Shown: positions 17,925-27,447, numbered from the stretch's first letter. The stretch is 64,000 nt of DNA from Leptospira congkakensis (GCF_004770265.1 NZ_RQGQ01000016.1:1-64000); one strand, 5' to 3'. The notes: generated by a model from the sequence alone, not told the origin. Translations and numbers: made by a program.

Positions 17925-18242
17925 ATGATCAGTGCTACTTTTATTTTTAAACAAAAAAAATCAGATTCCGAATTTGAAACTTTGGACAAGTCTATTGAAT
18001 TGTTTGTAGAAAATCATCCTGAATATCTTGGAAAAGATAGTTGGGTGAATTTAGAACAAGGAACCATGGCAGTTGTATATTATTTTAAATCCTATGTTGG
18101 TTTGGAATCTTTAAAGACGTTTACCGATCATAAGTCGGCAAAATCTCAATATAAGAAATGGTATGAGGGTTACCAAGTCGTCATCGCAGAGGTCACAAAA
18201 ACTTACGGTGATGGTGGGATTGTCCATGTAACTAATTCCTAA
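17925..18242 (+). CDS. Small ABM-like alpha/beta barrel protein
   Basis: A 105-residue protein whose alternating pattern (ISATFIFKQK, helix, MAVVYYFKS, helix, YQVVIAEV) suggests a dimeric ferredoxin-like fold of the antibiotic-biosynthesis-monooxygenase type. That is a fold-level guess; no catalytic residues can be named. It is isolated by 248 bp of non-coding sequence upstream, in which I see no gene, and its stop codon lies inside an inverted repeat (18225-18264). Confidence 0.7.
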   Translation: MISATFIFKQKKSDSEFETLDKSIELFVENHPEYLGKDSWVNLEQGTMAVVYYFKSYVGLESLKTFTDHKSAKSQYKKWYEGYQVVIAEVTKTYGDGGIVHVTNS

Positions 18243-18264
18243 ATAAATTGGGATTAGTTACATG
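18225..18264. terminator. Inverted repeat over stop codon, possible terminator
   Basis: A perfect 12-bp dyad, CATGTAACTAAT (18225-18236) and ATTAGTTACATG (18253-18264), straddles the stop of the small ABM-like gene (stop 18240-18242). The convergent kinase gene ends at 18295. A stem between convergent genes suggests a bidirectional terminator, although no long T-run follows on either side. Confidence 0.5.
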
Positions 18265-18294
18265 TATGGATTGGCGGGAATGGATTTGATTCAG

Positions 18295-20757
18295 TTATGC
18301 CATGTCCTTTGTGGTGCTGATTTCATTATAAGTTTGAAATAAAGTTTCTATATAAAATGGTTTGCTTATAAAACCATCCATTCCTACTGCAAAACACTTT
18401 TCTTTATGTTCTTTAAGGACATGTGCAGTGACTGCGATAATGATTGTTTTTTCCGATTTGTTTTTTTCGAGTTCCCGAATTTTCGTAGTGGCAACAAATC
18501 CATCCATCACAGGCATTTCGCAATCCATAAGAATCAAATCGTATTTGTTTTGTTGGAAAAGTGTTACCGCTTCCTCTCCATTTTCCGCAACATCAAAATT
18601 GATATTAAATTTTCGTAAAAGCCCACCCATCACTTTTTGATTGAGGATGTTGTCTTCGACGATTAGAAAGTTTTGATTTACAAACATAGATTCTAACGAA
18701 TTGAGTTTGTTTGAGTTTTTATCAGATGGTTGATTTACATTTGTCGAATCTTCATTTTCGATAGGAAGAATGCAGTAAAATAAACTTCCGATCCCTAGTT
18801 CACTACTGACTCCAATCGTTCCTCCGAGTAAAGATACCAAACGTTCTGAAATGGAAAGTCCAAGTCCCGTGCCACCATATTTTCGTGAGGTGGAAGTATC
18901 CGCTTGTGAAAACTTGTGGAATATAGATTCCATTTTATCTTTTGCGATTCCGATCCCTGTATCTTCAACTTCAATTCGAATTTTATCGGATTCTCTTTTG
19001 ACGCGAAGTACGACGGAACCTTTTTCCGTGAATTTGATTGCGTTACCCAGTAAATTGAATATGATTTGGCGAATTCTACCCGGATCTGAATAAATATATT
19101 GAGGAACTTCAGAATCAATTTCCAGTTTTAAATCAATGGATTTCCATTTGGATTCAATGGCTAATAAATCGTAAACTTCAGAAACTAAATGATAAAAATC
19201 AAAACTTAGTTTTTCGATTTTCATTTTCCCAACTTCTATTTTTGAAAAATCAAGTATATCGTTGAGAATGATGAGGAGTGATTTTCCAGCAGAAGCAATC
19301 GTTGTTACTAAAGATTTTTGTTCTTCATCTAGATTGGTTTTAAAAAGAATTTGTGTGAGGCCAATCACTCCATTCAAAGGAGTTCGAATTTCATGGCTCA
19401 TGGAAGCTAAAAATTCTGATTTGGCACGGTTGGCGATTTCTGCTGAATCTTTTGCTCTTTCTAATTCATTTTGAATTTCTTTTGTGATACTAATATCGGT
19501 TGAGATACCACAGAGCGCGTAGATTTCTCCGTTCTCATTTCTTAAAGGCAGTTTTACAGTAAGATAAGTAGTAACCTTTTCATCTATTAAATTTCGAATG
19601 GATTCTTCTGTTCGAAGAGTTTTTCCATCAATAAGAACGGATTTATCATTTGCGATCAGAATCTTGGCAGCATCTTTGTTCAAAAACTTTTCATCAGTTT
19701 GGTTTATGATTTCTTCAAATGGATGTCCAAATAAATTACAAACTTCTTTATTTGCAAATATGTATTTCCCGTTTATATCTTTTAAATAGATACAAGCTGA
19801 AACATTGTCTAAAATTTCGCGAAGCCTGGATTCACTATTGATTAATCGTTGTTTTGTGGATTCCCCATTTTCGTATAACTCCTGAAGCCTTTTTTGGGTA
19901 GTGTTTAACCTACCTAAAATAGAGTTTCTATGATCAACGGGATGGATATCACCATAAAAATTTCCATCTCCCAGTAGAGATATCTTTCGAAACGCTTCGT
20001 CTACACTACCTCCGATGATGGAAGTTAGGGATCTATGTGTTAAAAACAAACTAATTGCAAAAAATATACCTGTAGCTATGAGTATTGTCCGCAGAAAAAA
20101 AACGATATCTTTTGCATCTTCAATGGCTTTTGTGGTTCGATCATTTAATTGATTGTATAAATCATTGATCGGTTTCATGATTTCTGCTTTTGCATGTAGG
20201 TAATTGTCATCGTATAACAATGCGATGGCTTTAGGATTTGGATTTGATCCCTTCCTCATGTCTCTTTCTGCAATGGACATGGCCTCAAATTCAATTTTTG
20301 TTAGCTGGTCCGATTTAAGTTTTGATTCTGAAAGTAAAATAAAATCGGATTCATGGAAATTTGCATTTCTCATCGATTCGTAAATGCTGATTGTTTCTCC
20401 TTCTTCCGAAGGGGCAGGGAGTTTGTTTGCAATGACAAGATCCCAGTAGGCGTAACTATAATCATTCGGTCTAGGGCGTTTGCCATTCCGAATGTCTAAG
20501 ATCATTTGGAAGTATGTTTTATACTTTTTGTCTCTTTGGATGACATACAACCTCACTAAGTTTGTGAGTTGGTCTGAAGATTGGCGAAGTTCATTGGCAA
20601 TTTGTAAGGATTTGTATCTGTTTTCTTCTGCCTCATCAATATTCCTTTCGCTCGCAGTATAAAATAAAAAGGCAGTAGCGACAAAAATAAAGAGGACTAT
20701 GTTCAATAAAAGGTAGGGAAATAATTTACCTCTTTTTGACCAAATTCGTTCCGGCAT
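18295..20757 (-). CDS. Hybrid sensor histidine kinase
   Basis: An 820-residue membrane kinase. Two transmembrane helices (about 13-35 and 215-240) bracket a helical periplasmic sensor. They are followed by a linker, a PAS domain (about 310-430), HisKA with the phosphorylated His in SHEIRTPLNG, HATPase_c (N box LLGNAIKF, G boxes DTGIGI and GTGLGLS) and a receiver domain (about 690-810) whose acceptor Asp lies in LILMDCEMPVMDG. Such hybrids usually pass phosphate on to an HPt protein, which is not found nearby. The ligand is unknown. It is transcribed alone. Confidence 0.95.
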   Translation of the reverse strand: MPERIWSKRGKLFPYLLLNIVLFIFVATAFLFYTASERNIDEAEENRYKSLQIANELRQSSDQLTNLVRLYVIQRDKKYKTYFQMILDIRNGKRPRPNDYSYAYWDLVIANKLPAPSEEGETISIYESMRNANFHESDFILLSESKLKSDQLTKIEFEAMSIAERDMRKGSNPNPKAIALLYDDNYLHAKAEIMKPINDLYNQLNDRTTKAIEDAKDIVFFLRTILIATGIFFAISLFLTHRSLTSIIGGSVDEAFRKISLLGDGNFYGDIHPVDHRNSILGRLNTTQKRLQELYENGESTKQRLINSESRLREILDNVSACIYLKDINGKYIFANKEVCNLFGHPFEEIINQTDEKFLNKDAAKILIANDKSVLIDGKTLRTEESIRNLIDEKVTTYLTVKLPLRNENGEIYALCGISTDISITKEIQNELERAKDSAEIANRAKSEFLASMSHEIRTPLNGVIGLTQILFKTNLDEEQKSLVTTIASAGKSLLIILNDILDFSKIEVGKMKIEKLSFDFYHLVSEVYDLLAIESKWKSIDLKLEIDSEVPQYIYSDPGRIRQIIFNLLGNAIKFTEKGSVVLRVKRESDKIRIEVEDTGIGIAKDKMESIFHKFSQADTSTSRKYGGTGLGLSISERLVSLLGGTIGVSSELGIGSLFYCILPIENEDSTNVNQPSDKNSNKLNSLESMFVNQNFLIVEDNILNQKVMGGLLRKFNINFDVAENGEEAVTLFQQNKYDLILMDCEMPVMDGFVATTKIRELEKNKSEKTIIIAVTAHVLKEHKEKCFAVGMDGFISKPFYIETLFQTYNEISTTKDMA

Positions 20758-20920
20758 GGCAGAAATTTAATGATTCGATTTTAAAGGTAAACAATAATAT
20801 TATGATCGGATGTAAATACAGAAACAGGGAGACGTTCCTAGTCGACACACCCATCGGAAATGTGACAAGTTGTTCGTAGCTTAAAAAAAATGGATCAAAA
20901 ACTCGTACACTTACTAGAAA

Positions 20921-21598
20921 TTAGGAGGGTTTTCCCTTTCCTTCCATATACGCTTGTAGTTCTTGTTGTAAACCTTCGGGAAGGTTTAGGCCTCTTGCGC
21001 GAATTCTTTCGTTGTATTTGTTAAAAGACATTCTGTGTTGGTTGGTGTTGAGATAACCTTCCAATGCTTCGGCCGCCCAGGACATAATTTCTTTTACAAA
21101 GTCGTGGTTTTCTTCCAATTGATCACAGAAAGGAATGAAGAGAGGGCGATTGACCGGCCTACCAATATTTCGATAAAACAAAAGGCAATACAAAGTTTCA
21201 TCGCCTAAAACCGATTCCGTTCTAATTTTTTCTTCTACATATTTTAGATTGATAGCATCCAGATAATCAATGTTAACTGTTTCGGGTGCCAGTCGTTTCG
21301 AAACAAATTTTGAAATTTCAGCTTTTACAAAACTCAAATTCGTACAATGTGCGGGACAACAACTTTGGTCTTTGTGAAGATCACATTCCAACATTAAAAT
21401 ACAATCAACATCCGAGGTTGGATCTACAATACCGAAGTTGATGGAACCTAGTAGTTCCAAGGCAACTTCATACCCTTTTCGTGATAATTCTTGAGTGGCC
21501 AGCCGGAAAGCCTGCATACGTTTTAGGGCATATTTGGTATCATAATTTCGGTATTTGTTTTTGAGGACAAGATACCTTTCGACGATGTTTTTTGACAT
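20921..21598 (-). CDS. Nucleotidyltransferase-fold protein with Cys cluster
   Basis: A 225-residue protein with a pol-beta-type nucleotidyltransferase core: Gly51-Ser52 followed by Asp63 and Asp65 (TSDVDC) for metal binding, and NIDYLDA as a candidate for the third acidic residue. Between strands there is an insert with Cys66, Cys72, His75, Cys80, Cys81, His84 and Cys85, which may hold a metal. The N-terminal helix with KRMQAFRLATQEL and the C-terminal helical part do not match a named family that I can recall. The substrate is unknown. Confidence 0.7.
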   Translation of the reverse strand: MSKNIVERYLVLKNKYRNYDTKYALKRMQAFRLATQELSRKGYEVALELLGSINFGIVDPTSDVDCILMLECDLHKDQSCCPAHCTNLSFVKAEISKFVSKRLAPETVNIDYLDAINLKYVEEKIRTESVLGDETLYCLLFYRNIGRPVNRPLFIPFCDQLEENHDFVKEIMSWAAEALEGYLNTNQHRMSFNKYNERIRARGLNLPEGLQQELQAYMEGKGKPS

Positions 21599-21722
21599 AA
21601 GAGATCCAGTTCTGCTGGTGAATTGCCTTACATTGAACGCCAGTCATTCCAATTATACAACACCTTTTGGTTGTCGAAATTTGATTTTTCGCCGATAGTT
21701 AAGATCAGGGAACCCAAGCAAA

Positions 21723-23870
21723 TTGAACCAGAAGGAAAAGATCCAGGGAAACTTGGGGAAAAGTAACAGAGTGAAATTGGAAAGTCACTTTCTTTGGAAA
21801 CTGGGGCAGTTTTGTGAGCTAGTGAAAAAGGTAAGTCAGTTACTTTTTCGCGTGGCTTACCTTCGATATTGCCTTACCTTTTCATTTGGATTTATTTATC
21901 TCATCCTCTCTGGAAATGGGAAGATTTGGGCAGGGGAGGAGGACCGAAGGAATCCTTTGTCAGGACTCTATTTATCTCCCTTACAAGTGATCTCAACCGA
22001 AGAGATCAAAACATTAGATTCTGAAAAACGAATTCCTATAGACGAAGATTCTGGAATTGCCCTTCGGGAAGAACCAAAGGCAGTGGATCCCAATGCGGCG
22101 GATGTTCCGGTAGTTCCTGGGGCAGATACTCCCGTTGAAACCTCGGGTTTGGAAACAGGGCCTAAAAATTTGGAAACTAAGATTCGTGAGGCGGAAGGTC
22201 TTCTCAAACGTTACTATAGCCAGTTCATTGAAGAAAAACGAATTTGGGAAGATCGAGAAAAAGGAAACGTTTATAATTCAAGAACAGAGATGAATGACAT
22301 TCGTCTTTTGTTATGGCAAAGCACTCATAAAAATTCTGAAACTTATATCGTTCGGGATTCTCCATTATTATATAATTTACATATAAGACTTGCTAGGTTG
22401 TATGTTGAGTCAGAAAAATTTGCACCTGCGTTACGTCATTACCTTGCAGCGTTTAAATACCATCCTTTAGAAATGACCGAAGAGGGATTTAGAAAAGGGG
22501 AATGGCAAAAAGAAGATATTTTGGGTTATGATGCATCATCGGCCAAAGAACATGATCGTTTGTTTAATGAGTGGAAACTATCAGAAGAAAAATTAAAAAA
22601 AACTAAAGATGAAATCCATATAAAAGAAAGTAATTGGATTCGCGAAGGGAAAAGTTTATCAACCTTGGCTCCGCAATCAAAAGTATGGAAAGAAGAGATT
22701 CGGATTGCAGAAGAAAATAGAAAATCAGCCAAACAGAAGTATGATGAATCAGTTAATCTTAGATATATATCCTATCTTGATAAACGAAAACAAATTGAGT
22801 CCAATGATTTATATGCATTTGCTAATGTTATCAGAAAATTAGAAGATGATAACAAGGAACGTTTAAAGATTGTTAACAAACTCGGTACTGCTGGTAAAGG
22901 GATTTATGTTTTATTTGATTACAAACGGAACACGGATTTTTTTGCTTATGAATTGATTTTGGAAAGAGCATATCGCATTTGGAATGAAAATCCTTCTGTA
23001 CTCACGGATATTGCGGAGCAGTATAGACAAGATGGTAAAAAAGAACGAGCCACAGACTTTTATGAAAAAGGTTTAAACGAACTTTTAAAAATTAAAAATC
23101 CATCTGCGGAAGAACAAGAAAAAATTACCAAATCGAATTTACGGTTAGCCACCATCAATGCTGACTTGAAGAGAAATATTCTCGCCGGCCAATACTATGA
23201 AAAGTATTTCAATTTATCGCCAGATTCTGTTGATAAAACGAGAGTTTCCTATGAAATTGGAGTGTTTTTTAATGCACAAATTGGTGATCCTGATCGAGCC
23301 GCGAATTTTTTAGAGTATTGGTTGGAGCGCAATAGTAAGGATTGGAATCCTTCTTTGGATGTTGAGACAGGTCTTACGGAACTCGAATCGATTGCTTATT
23401 ATTATCTCAGTAAAAAAGATAAAAAACACAAACGAAATGAATTAGAGCGAAATAAACTCAACATTGCTTTTGCCCAGTGGAAGAAATTAGATGAAAAGTT
23501 GATTCTTGCTGAAAATGAATTAAAAGATTTAATTGAGAAAAAACAAACTCTTAAAAAAGATCTGATGGTAACTACACTTGATGATATTCTTTCCCAATAT
23601 CGATTGATGGATTTAAAAATCGAAGACCAGGAAGCTGTCATTCGTGTATTGGAAACAAAAAAAAGTAAAATCCCTCTCATCAAAATTTTGTTTCGATTGG
23701 GTGTTCTTGCCGAGGAATCCAGAGATTTTGTCAAAGCAAAAGAATTTTACGAACGTATCATCAATGAAGGTGGCGAAACAGACATTAGAGTGGCGTTAAA
23801 AGAATTGGAACGCGTTAGAAAAATTTTAGAAACAGGAAATATAATACCGCCGCTTAGCGAGAGTATTTGA
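21723..23870 (+). CDS. Large TPR/coiled-coil envelope protein
   Basis: A 715-residue protein read from a TTG at 21723 with a CAGGGA-type site upstream; the start is uncertain because no ATG occurs early in the frame. A hydrophobic segment (about 44-65) acts as signal or anchor. After a Pro/Val-rich acidic linker, long charged helices and TPR-like units follow (YVESEKFAPALRHYLAAFKYHP, RQDGKKERATDFYEKGL, DFVKAKEFYERII), with coiled-coil stretches around 270-330 and 600-650. It is likely a periplasmic or outer-membrane scaffold; the exact role is unknown. It converges with the poly-gamma-glutamate operon, overlapping its last gene by 17 bp. Confidence 0.8.
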   Translation: MNQKEKIQGNLGKSNRVKLESHFLWKLGQFCELVKKVSQLLFRVAYLRYCLTFSFGFIYLILSGNGKIWAGEEDRRNPLSGLYLSPLQVISTEEIKTLDSEKRIPIDEDSGIALREEPKAVDPNAADVPVVPGADTPVETSGLETGPKNLETKIREAEGLLKRYYSQFIEEKRIWEDREKGNVYNSRTEMNDIRLLLWQSTHKNSETYIVRDSPLLYNLHIRLARLYVESEKFAPALRHYLAAFKYHPLEMTEEGFRKGEWQKEDILGYDASSAKEHDRLFNEWKLSEEKLKKTKDEIHIKESNWIREGKSLSTLAPQSKVWKEEIRIAEENRKSAKQKYDESVNLRYISYLDKRKQIESNDLYAFANVIRKLEDDNKERLKIVNKLGTAGKGIYVLFDYKRNTDFFAYELILERAYRIWNENPSVLTDIAEQYRQDGKKERATDFYEKGLNELLKIKNPSAEEQEKITKSNLRLATINADLKRNILAGQYYEKYFNLSPDSVDKTRVSYEIGVFFNAQIGDPDRAANFLEYWLERNSKDWNPSLDVETGLTELESIAYYYLSKKDKKHKRNELERNKLNIAFAQWKKLDEKLILAENELKDLIEKKQTLKKDLMVTTLDDILSQYRLMDLKIEDQEAVIRVLETKKSKIPLIKILFRLGVLAEESRDFVKAKEFYERIINEGGETDIRVALKELERVRKILETGNIIPPLSESI

Positions 23871-24396
23871 TGATTTCATCAGTTTGATCACCAGCTAATT
23901 CTTGTTCCAGGTTCTCTTGTGTGTAACCTTCAACTGGTAAAACACGAAATTTTACCTCGTCAACTGTATCACCTTCATGAACAATTTTAATTAAGTATTC
24001 ACCAGTTCTTAAAAGAGAAAACTCATCTCTAATGGCATGAGAATCTGGTTCCGCTCTTTTCTTTTTGATATCAATTTCGACAAAGTCCAATTCATAACGA
24101 TTGAGTGAAATATAAAAGTCAGTTTCTGAACCAGGGTTTCTAGAGAACTGGTATACATAGTGAATGGTATCAGTTGGAGAAAAGATAAGATCATCCCGCA
24201 TCATTTTATAATCGGTGATGGTCTGGATGTGTTTTTCCAAAATATCCATTTCTTCCATTTGAGTTGTGGTCCAACCGAATTCGCCTTTTGGAACTCCACA
24301 TTGGATGAGAGTGAGAACAAACAGTATGGGAAGGAGCGGAAATATACGTTTGGAAAAATTCTGAATGAGGGGACTTGGCACCGAATTCTGTCTCAT
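23854..24396 (-). CDS. Lipoprotein at end of PGA operon
   Basis: A 180-residue predicted lipoprotein; the signal ends LTLIQC with Cys33. The mature part has an N-terminal helix pair (MEEMDILEKHIQTI), then beta strands with FYISLNRYELDFVEI and a GEYLIKIVHEGDTVDEVKF segment that looks like an immunoglobulin-type or carrier-like beta sandwich. No family is recognised. It follows the 62-residue membrane gene by 53 bp on the same strand and so may be co-transcribed with the poly-gamma-glutamate genes, where it could replace the missing PgsA in the periplasm. That role is speculation. Confidence 0.7.
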   Translation of the reverse strand: MRQNSVPSPLIQNFSKRIFPLLPILFVLTLIQCGVPKGEFGWTTTQMEEMDILEKHIQTITDYKMMRDDLIFSPTDTIHYVYQFSRNPGSETDFYISLNRYELDFVEIDIKKKRAEPDSHAIRDEFSLLRTGEYLIKIVHEGDTVDEVKFRVLPVEGYTQENLEQELAGDQTDEIIKYSR

Positions 24397-24449
24397 CTTA
24401 GTTTTATTTTCGACAGAATTATGAATTCACAAGGCAGGAAATCGGAACT

Positions 24450-24638
24450 TTAGTCTATAATTTTTCCGCGTTCCGAGATATCCTTTTCTTTCGGTGGGAA
24501 TCCATTTACCTCTCGTGATTCTGTTTCTCTTTGGTTTTTGCCAAATTCTTCCGCGATTTTTGCAGGTAAAATGAGGATGCGGCTCACCCAACGCAAAACC
24601 AAAAAAAGGAGAATGGAAAGGACAATGATTTTAGCCAT
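24450..24638 (-). CDS. Small membrane protein, PgsE/CapE position
   Basis: A 62-residue protein with one N-terminal hydrophobic helix (about 3-26) followed by a charged cytoplasmic tail. It starts six bases after the stop of the PgsW-type gene with a strong GAGGTG ribosome site, so it is surely translated with the operon. In Bacillus, a small one-helix protein (CapE/PgsE, about 50 residues) at this position is needed for polyglutamate production. Sequence identity with CapE cannot be claimed; size, topology and place agree. Confidence 0.7.
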   Translation of the reverse strand: MAKIIVLSILLFLVLRWVSRILILPAKIAEEFGKNQRETESREVNGFPPKEKDISERGKIID

Positions 24639-24644
24639 AACACC

Positions 24645-25778
24645 TCAGCGAGCGCGAAGGGATTTGGGAAGGTGTCGGTCTTCCTCATTTTCTCCCCATC
24701 CGAGCTTGGTAACACCATACAATCCCACTAGGAGAAAAAGGAAAACGGAAAGATAAAGAATGGGGCTGTATTCTTCGGAATAAAAAACCTTTCCTTCCCC
24801 GGGTTTCGGAACTTTTTTCGGTGTTTGGGGCAATCCGAATTTCCTGGCAAGGGACTCAACCTGGATGAAGTTGATGACGGGAATTTCTTTTTCCAAAAAG
24901 GACTTAATGACGGAATTTGGAATATGGACTTCCTCGGGCAAACCGGTGATGAGGCCATTTTTAAAAACTTGTTTCCCAAGGTTTGTTCCAAGGATCGTAG
25001 TTCCGCCGCCAACATTCACAAACAGTTTAATTGGTTTTCCAACTGCCAACTCTTCGTATAGTTTCATCCGTTTTTCGATGGAATCATCAAAGTGAATGGG
25101 ATCAAGGAGTTTGGTTTTGTTTCTTTCTAAAGCGCGGCCAAGAAGTTCTTTTCCTTCTTTTGAAATCCCCATAGCTTTGTCTTGGATGCCTCCAAGAGAC
25201 GCATAACTCGACTTAAACGAAAAAATTCCAGACTCAACAAGTTCTCTTTCCATATCCAACCAAAGCATTTGTGGATGGTTAGCTCCAAATTGTGATGCAG
25301 AAGCACTAGAGATAATGATTGGTTTGAGTTTTAAAGTATCTAATGCTGCAAATAAACAAATATTGATCGCGGGAAAAGAACCTGATATTGCCACTGCGAC
25401 TGTATCACCTTCTTCTAGTTTTGCTTTTTTTAAAAGCTGGATCATGATAGCAGCGAAGTTTGGATTAATGGATGTTTGTTTTGCGGAAAGAGAACCACTA
25501 TTACTTGTAACGGGTGTTAGAAAGTCTCCAATGAGTCCAGAGTTTGTTGGATCTAATTCTTTATAATCTGGTTTTTTGTGTTTTAATAGTTCTGGTTTTA
25601 AAATTTGAAATCCACGTTCTGCTAATTTTGCTGCATGGAGTTTCTTTTTGAAATAAGATTGTTCTTTTTTTACCTTACAAGTTTCAATTAATAATAAACC
25701 TAAAACTCCGAGAACCGCTAAGAGAAATAATGCAATCCTGGAGTGTTTCCAAGGAGACCAATAAATTTTAGTCATCAT
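24645..25778 (-). CDS. pgsW: Poly-gamma-glutamate system protein (PgsW type)
   Basis: A 377-residue membrane protein with helices near residues 14-33 and 340-360 and a large domain between them. The segments TVAVAISGSFPAINI, SSASASQFGANHPQMLWLDMER and NVGGGTTILGTN are typical of the PgsW-like poly-gamma-glutamate system protein that accompanies capB and capC outside Bacillus. Its biochemical role is not established. Its ATG overlaps the end of capC by four bases. It lies between capC and the small PgsE-like gene in one leftward operon. Confidence 0.85.
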   Translation of the reverse strand: MMTKIYWSPWKHSRIALFLLAVLGVLGLLLIETCKVKKEQSYFKKKLHAAKLAERGFQILKPELLKHKKPDYKELDPTNSGLIGDFLTPVTSNSGSLSAKQTSINPNFAAIMIQLLKKAKLEEGDTVAVAISGSFPAINICLFAALDTLKLKPIIISSASASQFGANHPQMLWLDMERELVESGIFSFKSSYASLGGIQDKAMGISKEGKELLGRALERNKTKLLDPIHFDDSIEKRMKLYEELAVGKPIKLFVNVGGGTTILGTNLGKQVFKNGLITGLPEEVHIPNSVIKSFLEKEIPVINFIQVESLARKFGLPQTPKKVPKPGEGKVFYSEEYSPILYLSVFLFLLVGLYGVTKLGWGENEEDRHLPKSLRAR

Positions 25779-26239
25779 AATGTTTCTAACTCTGTACCCA
25801 AAAGAAAAATAAGAAGTATTTTTACAAATATAGAAGCAAGTATGAGTACAGATGTTGTTTCTAATACACCTTGTCTTTCATACCAAATGGCAATGAGGCC
25901 AGGAATGATAAATCCAATCCCTCTTACTTCGGAAAGGTATGTGATATCTAAATCGGGAAGAACCTGGTAGTTTAACAAATATCCAAAAAAATAACCAAAT
26001 AAGAGAATGAAGACAACTTTTCTTTTTCCAAAAATTAGTAAAAAATTAGACAATATTTCTACACAAAGATAAGAAAGGAAAGCAATCAAAAAGGTAAGAG
26101 CTATGTCTTTAGGATGATGAAAGGATAAAGCCAAATAACCTGGAACTACAAGTCCTGTTCCCAGAATACCAAACAGTTCTGAAAAAACCAAACTAACAAC
26201 TAGGCTTAACCCTATAGATAGAGGAAGAATTTCATTCAT
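25775..26239 (-). CDS. pgsC: Poly-gamma-glutamate synthesis protein PgsC/CapC
   Basis: A 154-residue polytopic membrane protein with about five hydrophobic helices. The motifs GTGLVVPGYLAL near residue 30 and EVRGIGFIIPGLIA near 105 are the hallmarks of CapC/PgsC, as is the YERQG segment after them. CapC works with CapB as the polymerase of glutamate through its gamma-carboxyl group. It overlaps capB by eight bases and the PgsW-type gene by four, so translation is coupled. Length is normal for the family. Confidence 0.95.
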   Translation of the reverse strand: MNEILPLSIGLSLVVSLVFSELFGILGTGLVVPGYLALSFHHPKDIALTFLIAFLSYLCVEILSNFLLIFGKRKVVFILLFGYFFGYLLNYQVLPDLDITYLSEVRGIGFIIPGLIAIWYERQGVLETTSVLILASIFVKILLIFLLGTELETL

Positions 26240-27428
26240 TGGTTTGTTCCGACCTGTTTTTTAAGTATAAAGATAAGTCCATCCCTAGACCAACTATATT
26301 TCCAATTCCAAAAACCAAAGATTGTTTAGGAAGAATCGAAAGTAAAGATTCAAAAATTCCATCTAAACTTAAATGTTCCCAAACAAATATGGGAATGTCC
26401 TTTTGGGAATAAGTTTTTAAATATTTAAAAGCCAAGGAAGTTGATGATCCAATTAAAATGATTGCATCGTATCCTTCCCAATTGGCAAATTCCTTTGTTA
26501 GTTGGCGACTTCTTTCGGGTCTGTCCTCTCTTGTATGAAATAAAATGTATCTTTTGTTGTATTGAGGATATCTTTCGATAACAGATGACCAAATATATTT
26601 TGTGCTATTGGGATCATTCGCAGCCATCGCATTCACATATAAAAATTCTTTTCCAAAAAAATGGATGGGAGAGACAGAAAGAGCACCAGGATCTGGATTT
26701 ACTTTCCACATGGATTCTAAAGCTTGATTACGATTTACTCCCAGTAATTTACAAACGGTGAGTGCAACATTTACATTTTCCTTATGTTCCCAATAAGAAA
26801 ACTTACTCATTTCTTCATCAGTTATGTTTTGTAATGATTCATCTTTGGTTATGATGGCTTTCGAATTTCTATCCAAACAAACATCTAAAACTAAAGATTC
26901 AAATTCCGTGGCACCAGTAACTAGAGTTCCATTCACTGGGCAAGCAGATAGCAATGATTTTGCGACATCTAGTAAATTTGGTCCCATAACTTCCAGATGG
27001 TCTTCCCTTATATTGGTAATCACACCGATGTCTGATTTTAAAATTTGTCCTTCACTTGCCCATTGGTATCTCGGCTCTAAGGCCATACATTCCAATACAA
27101 CAATTTCGGCTCCTTTTTGATTGGCCTTTTTTAGTATTTTGATTTGTTCTAAAATGGAAGGTTTTCCAAATCGAGATATAGATTCTTCGGATCCATCAGG
27201 AAATATCATTCGTGCCATAGTTCCTGTTGTTTTTGCAAAAACAGACATTCCTGTAGAGGAAAGCCCTGCTCGTATGAGCCTTGTTACACTTGATTTCCCT
27301 CTTGTACCGTTGACATGGATTCGGTGTTTGAACTTTTTTAAAGTGCGAGTGTGTAGAAAGTATTCAATAGTATAATAAAGTAACAATATGAGGATAATTA
27401 TGAAAAAAAGGAAGGCATTCGGTTTCAT
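26232..27428 (-). CDS. pgsB: Poly-gamma-glutamate synthase PgsB/CapB
   Basis: A 398-residue ATP-dependent amide ligase related to Mur ligases and folylpolyglutamate synthase. A single N-terminal transmembrane helix (about 4-24) is followed by the ATP-binding VNGTRGKSSVTR (P-loop at 41-46). The family motifs KTTGTMARMIFPDGSEE, RFGKPSILEQI and NIREDHLEVMG are all present. It activates the gamma-carboxyl of the chain end and adds glutamate. It is the first gene of the leftward operon and diverges from the SpoIIE-type phosphatase gene across 84 bp. Confidence 0.96.
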   Translation of the reverse strand: MKPNAFLFFIIILILLLYYTIEYFLHTRTLKKFKHRIHVNGTRGKSSVTRLIRAGLSSTGMSVFAKTTGTMARMIFPDGSEESISRFGKPSILEQIKILKKANQKGAEIVVLECMALEPRYQWASEGQILKSDIGVITNIREDHLEVMGPNLLDVAKSLLSACPVNGTLVTGATEFESLVLDVCLDRNSKAIITKDESLQNITDEEMSKFSYWEHKENVNVALTVCKLLGVNRNQALESMWKVNPDPGALSVSPIHFFGKEFLYVNAMAANDPNSTKYIWSSVIERYPQYNKRYILFHTREDRPERSRQLTKEFANWEGYDAIILIGSSTSLAFKYLKTYSQKDIPIFVWEHLSLDGIFESLLSILPKQSLVFGIGNIVGLGMDLSLYLKNRSEQTNE

Positions 27429-27447
27429 CTGAAATTTTCTTGATGAT

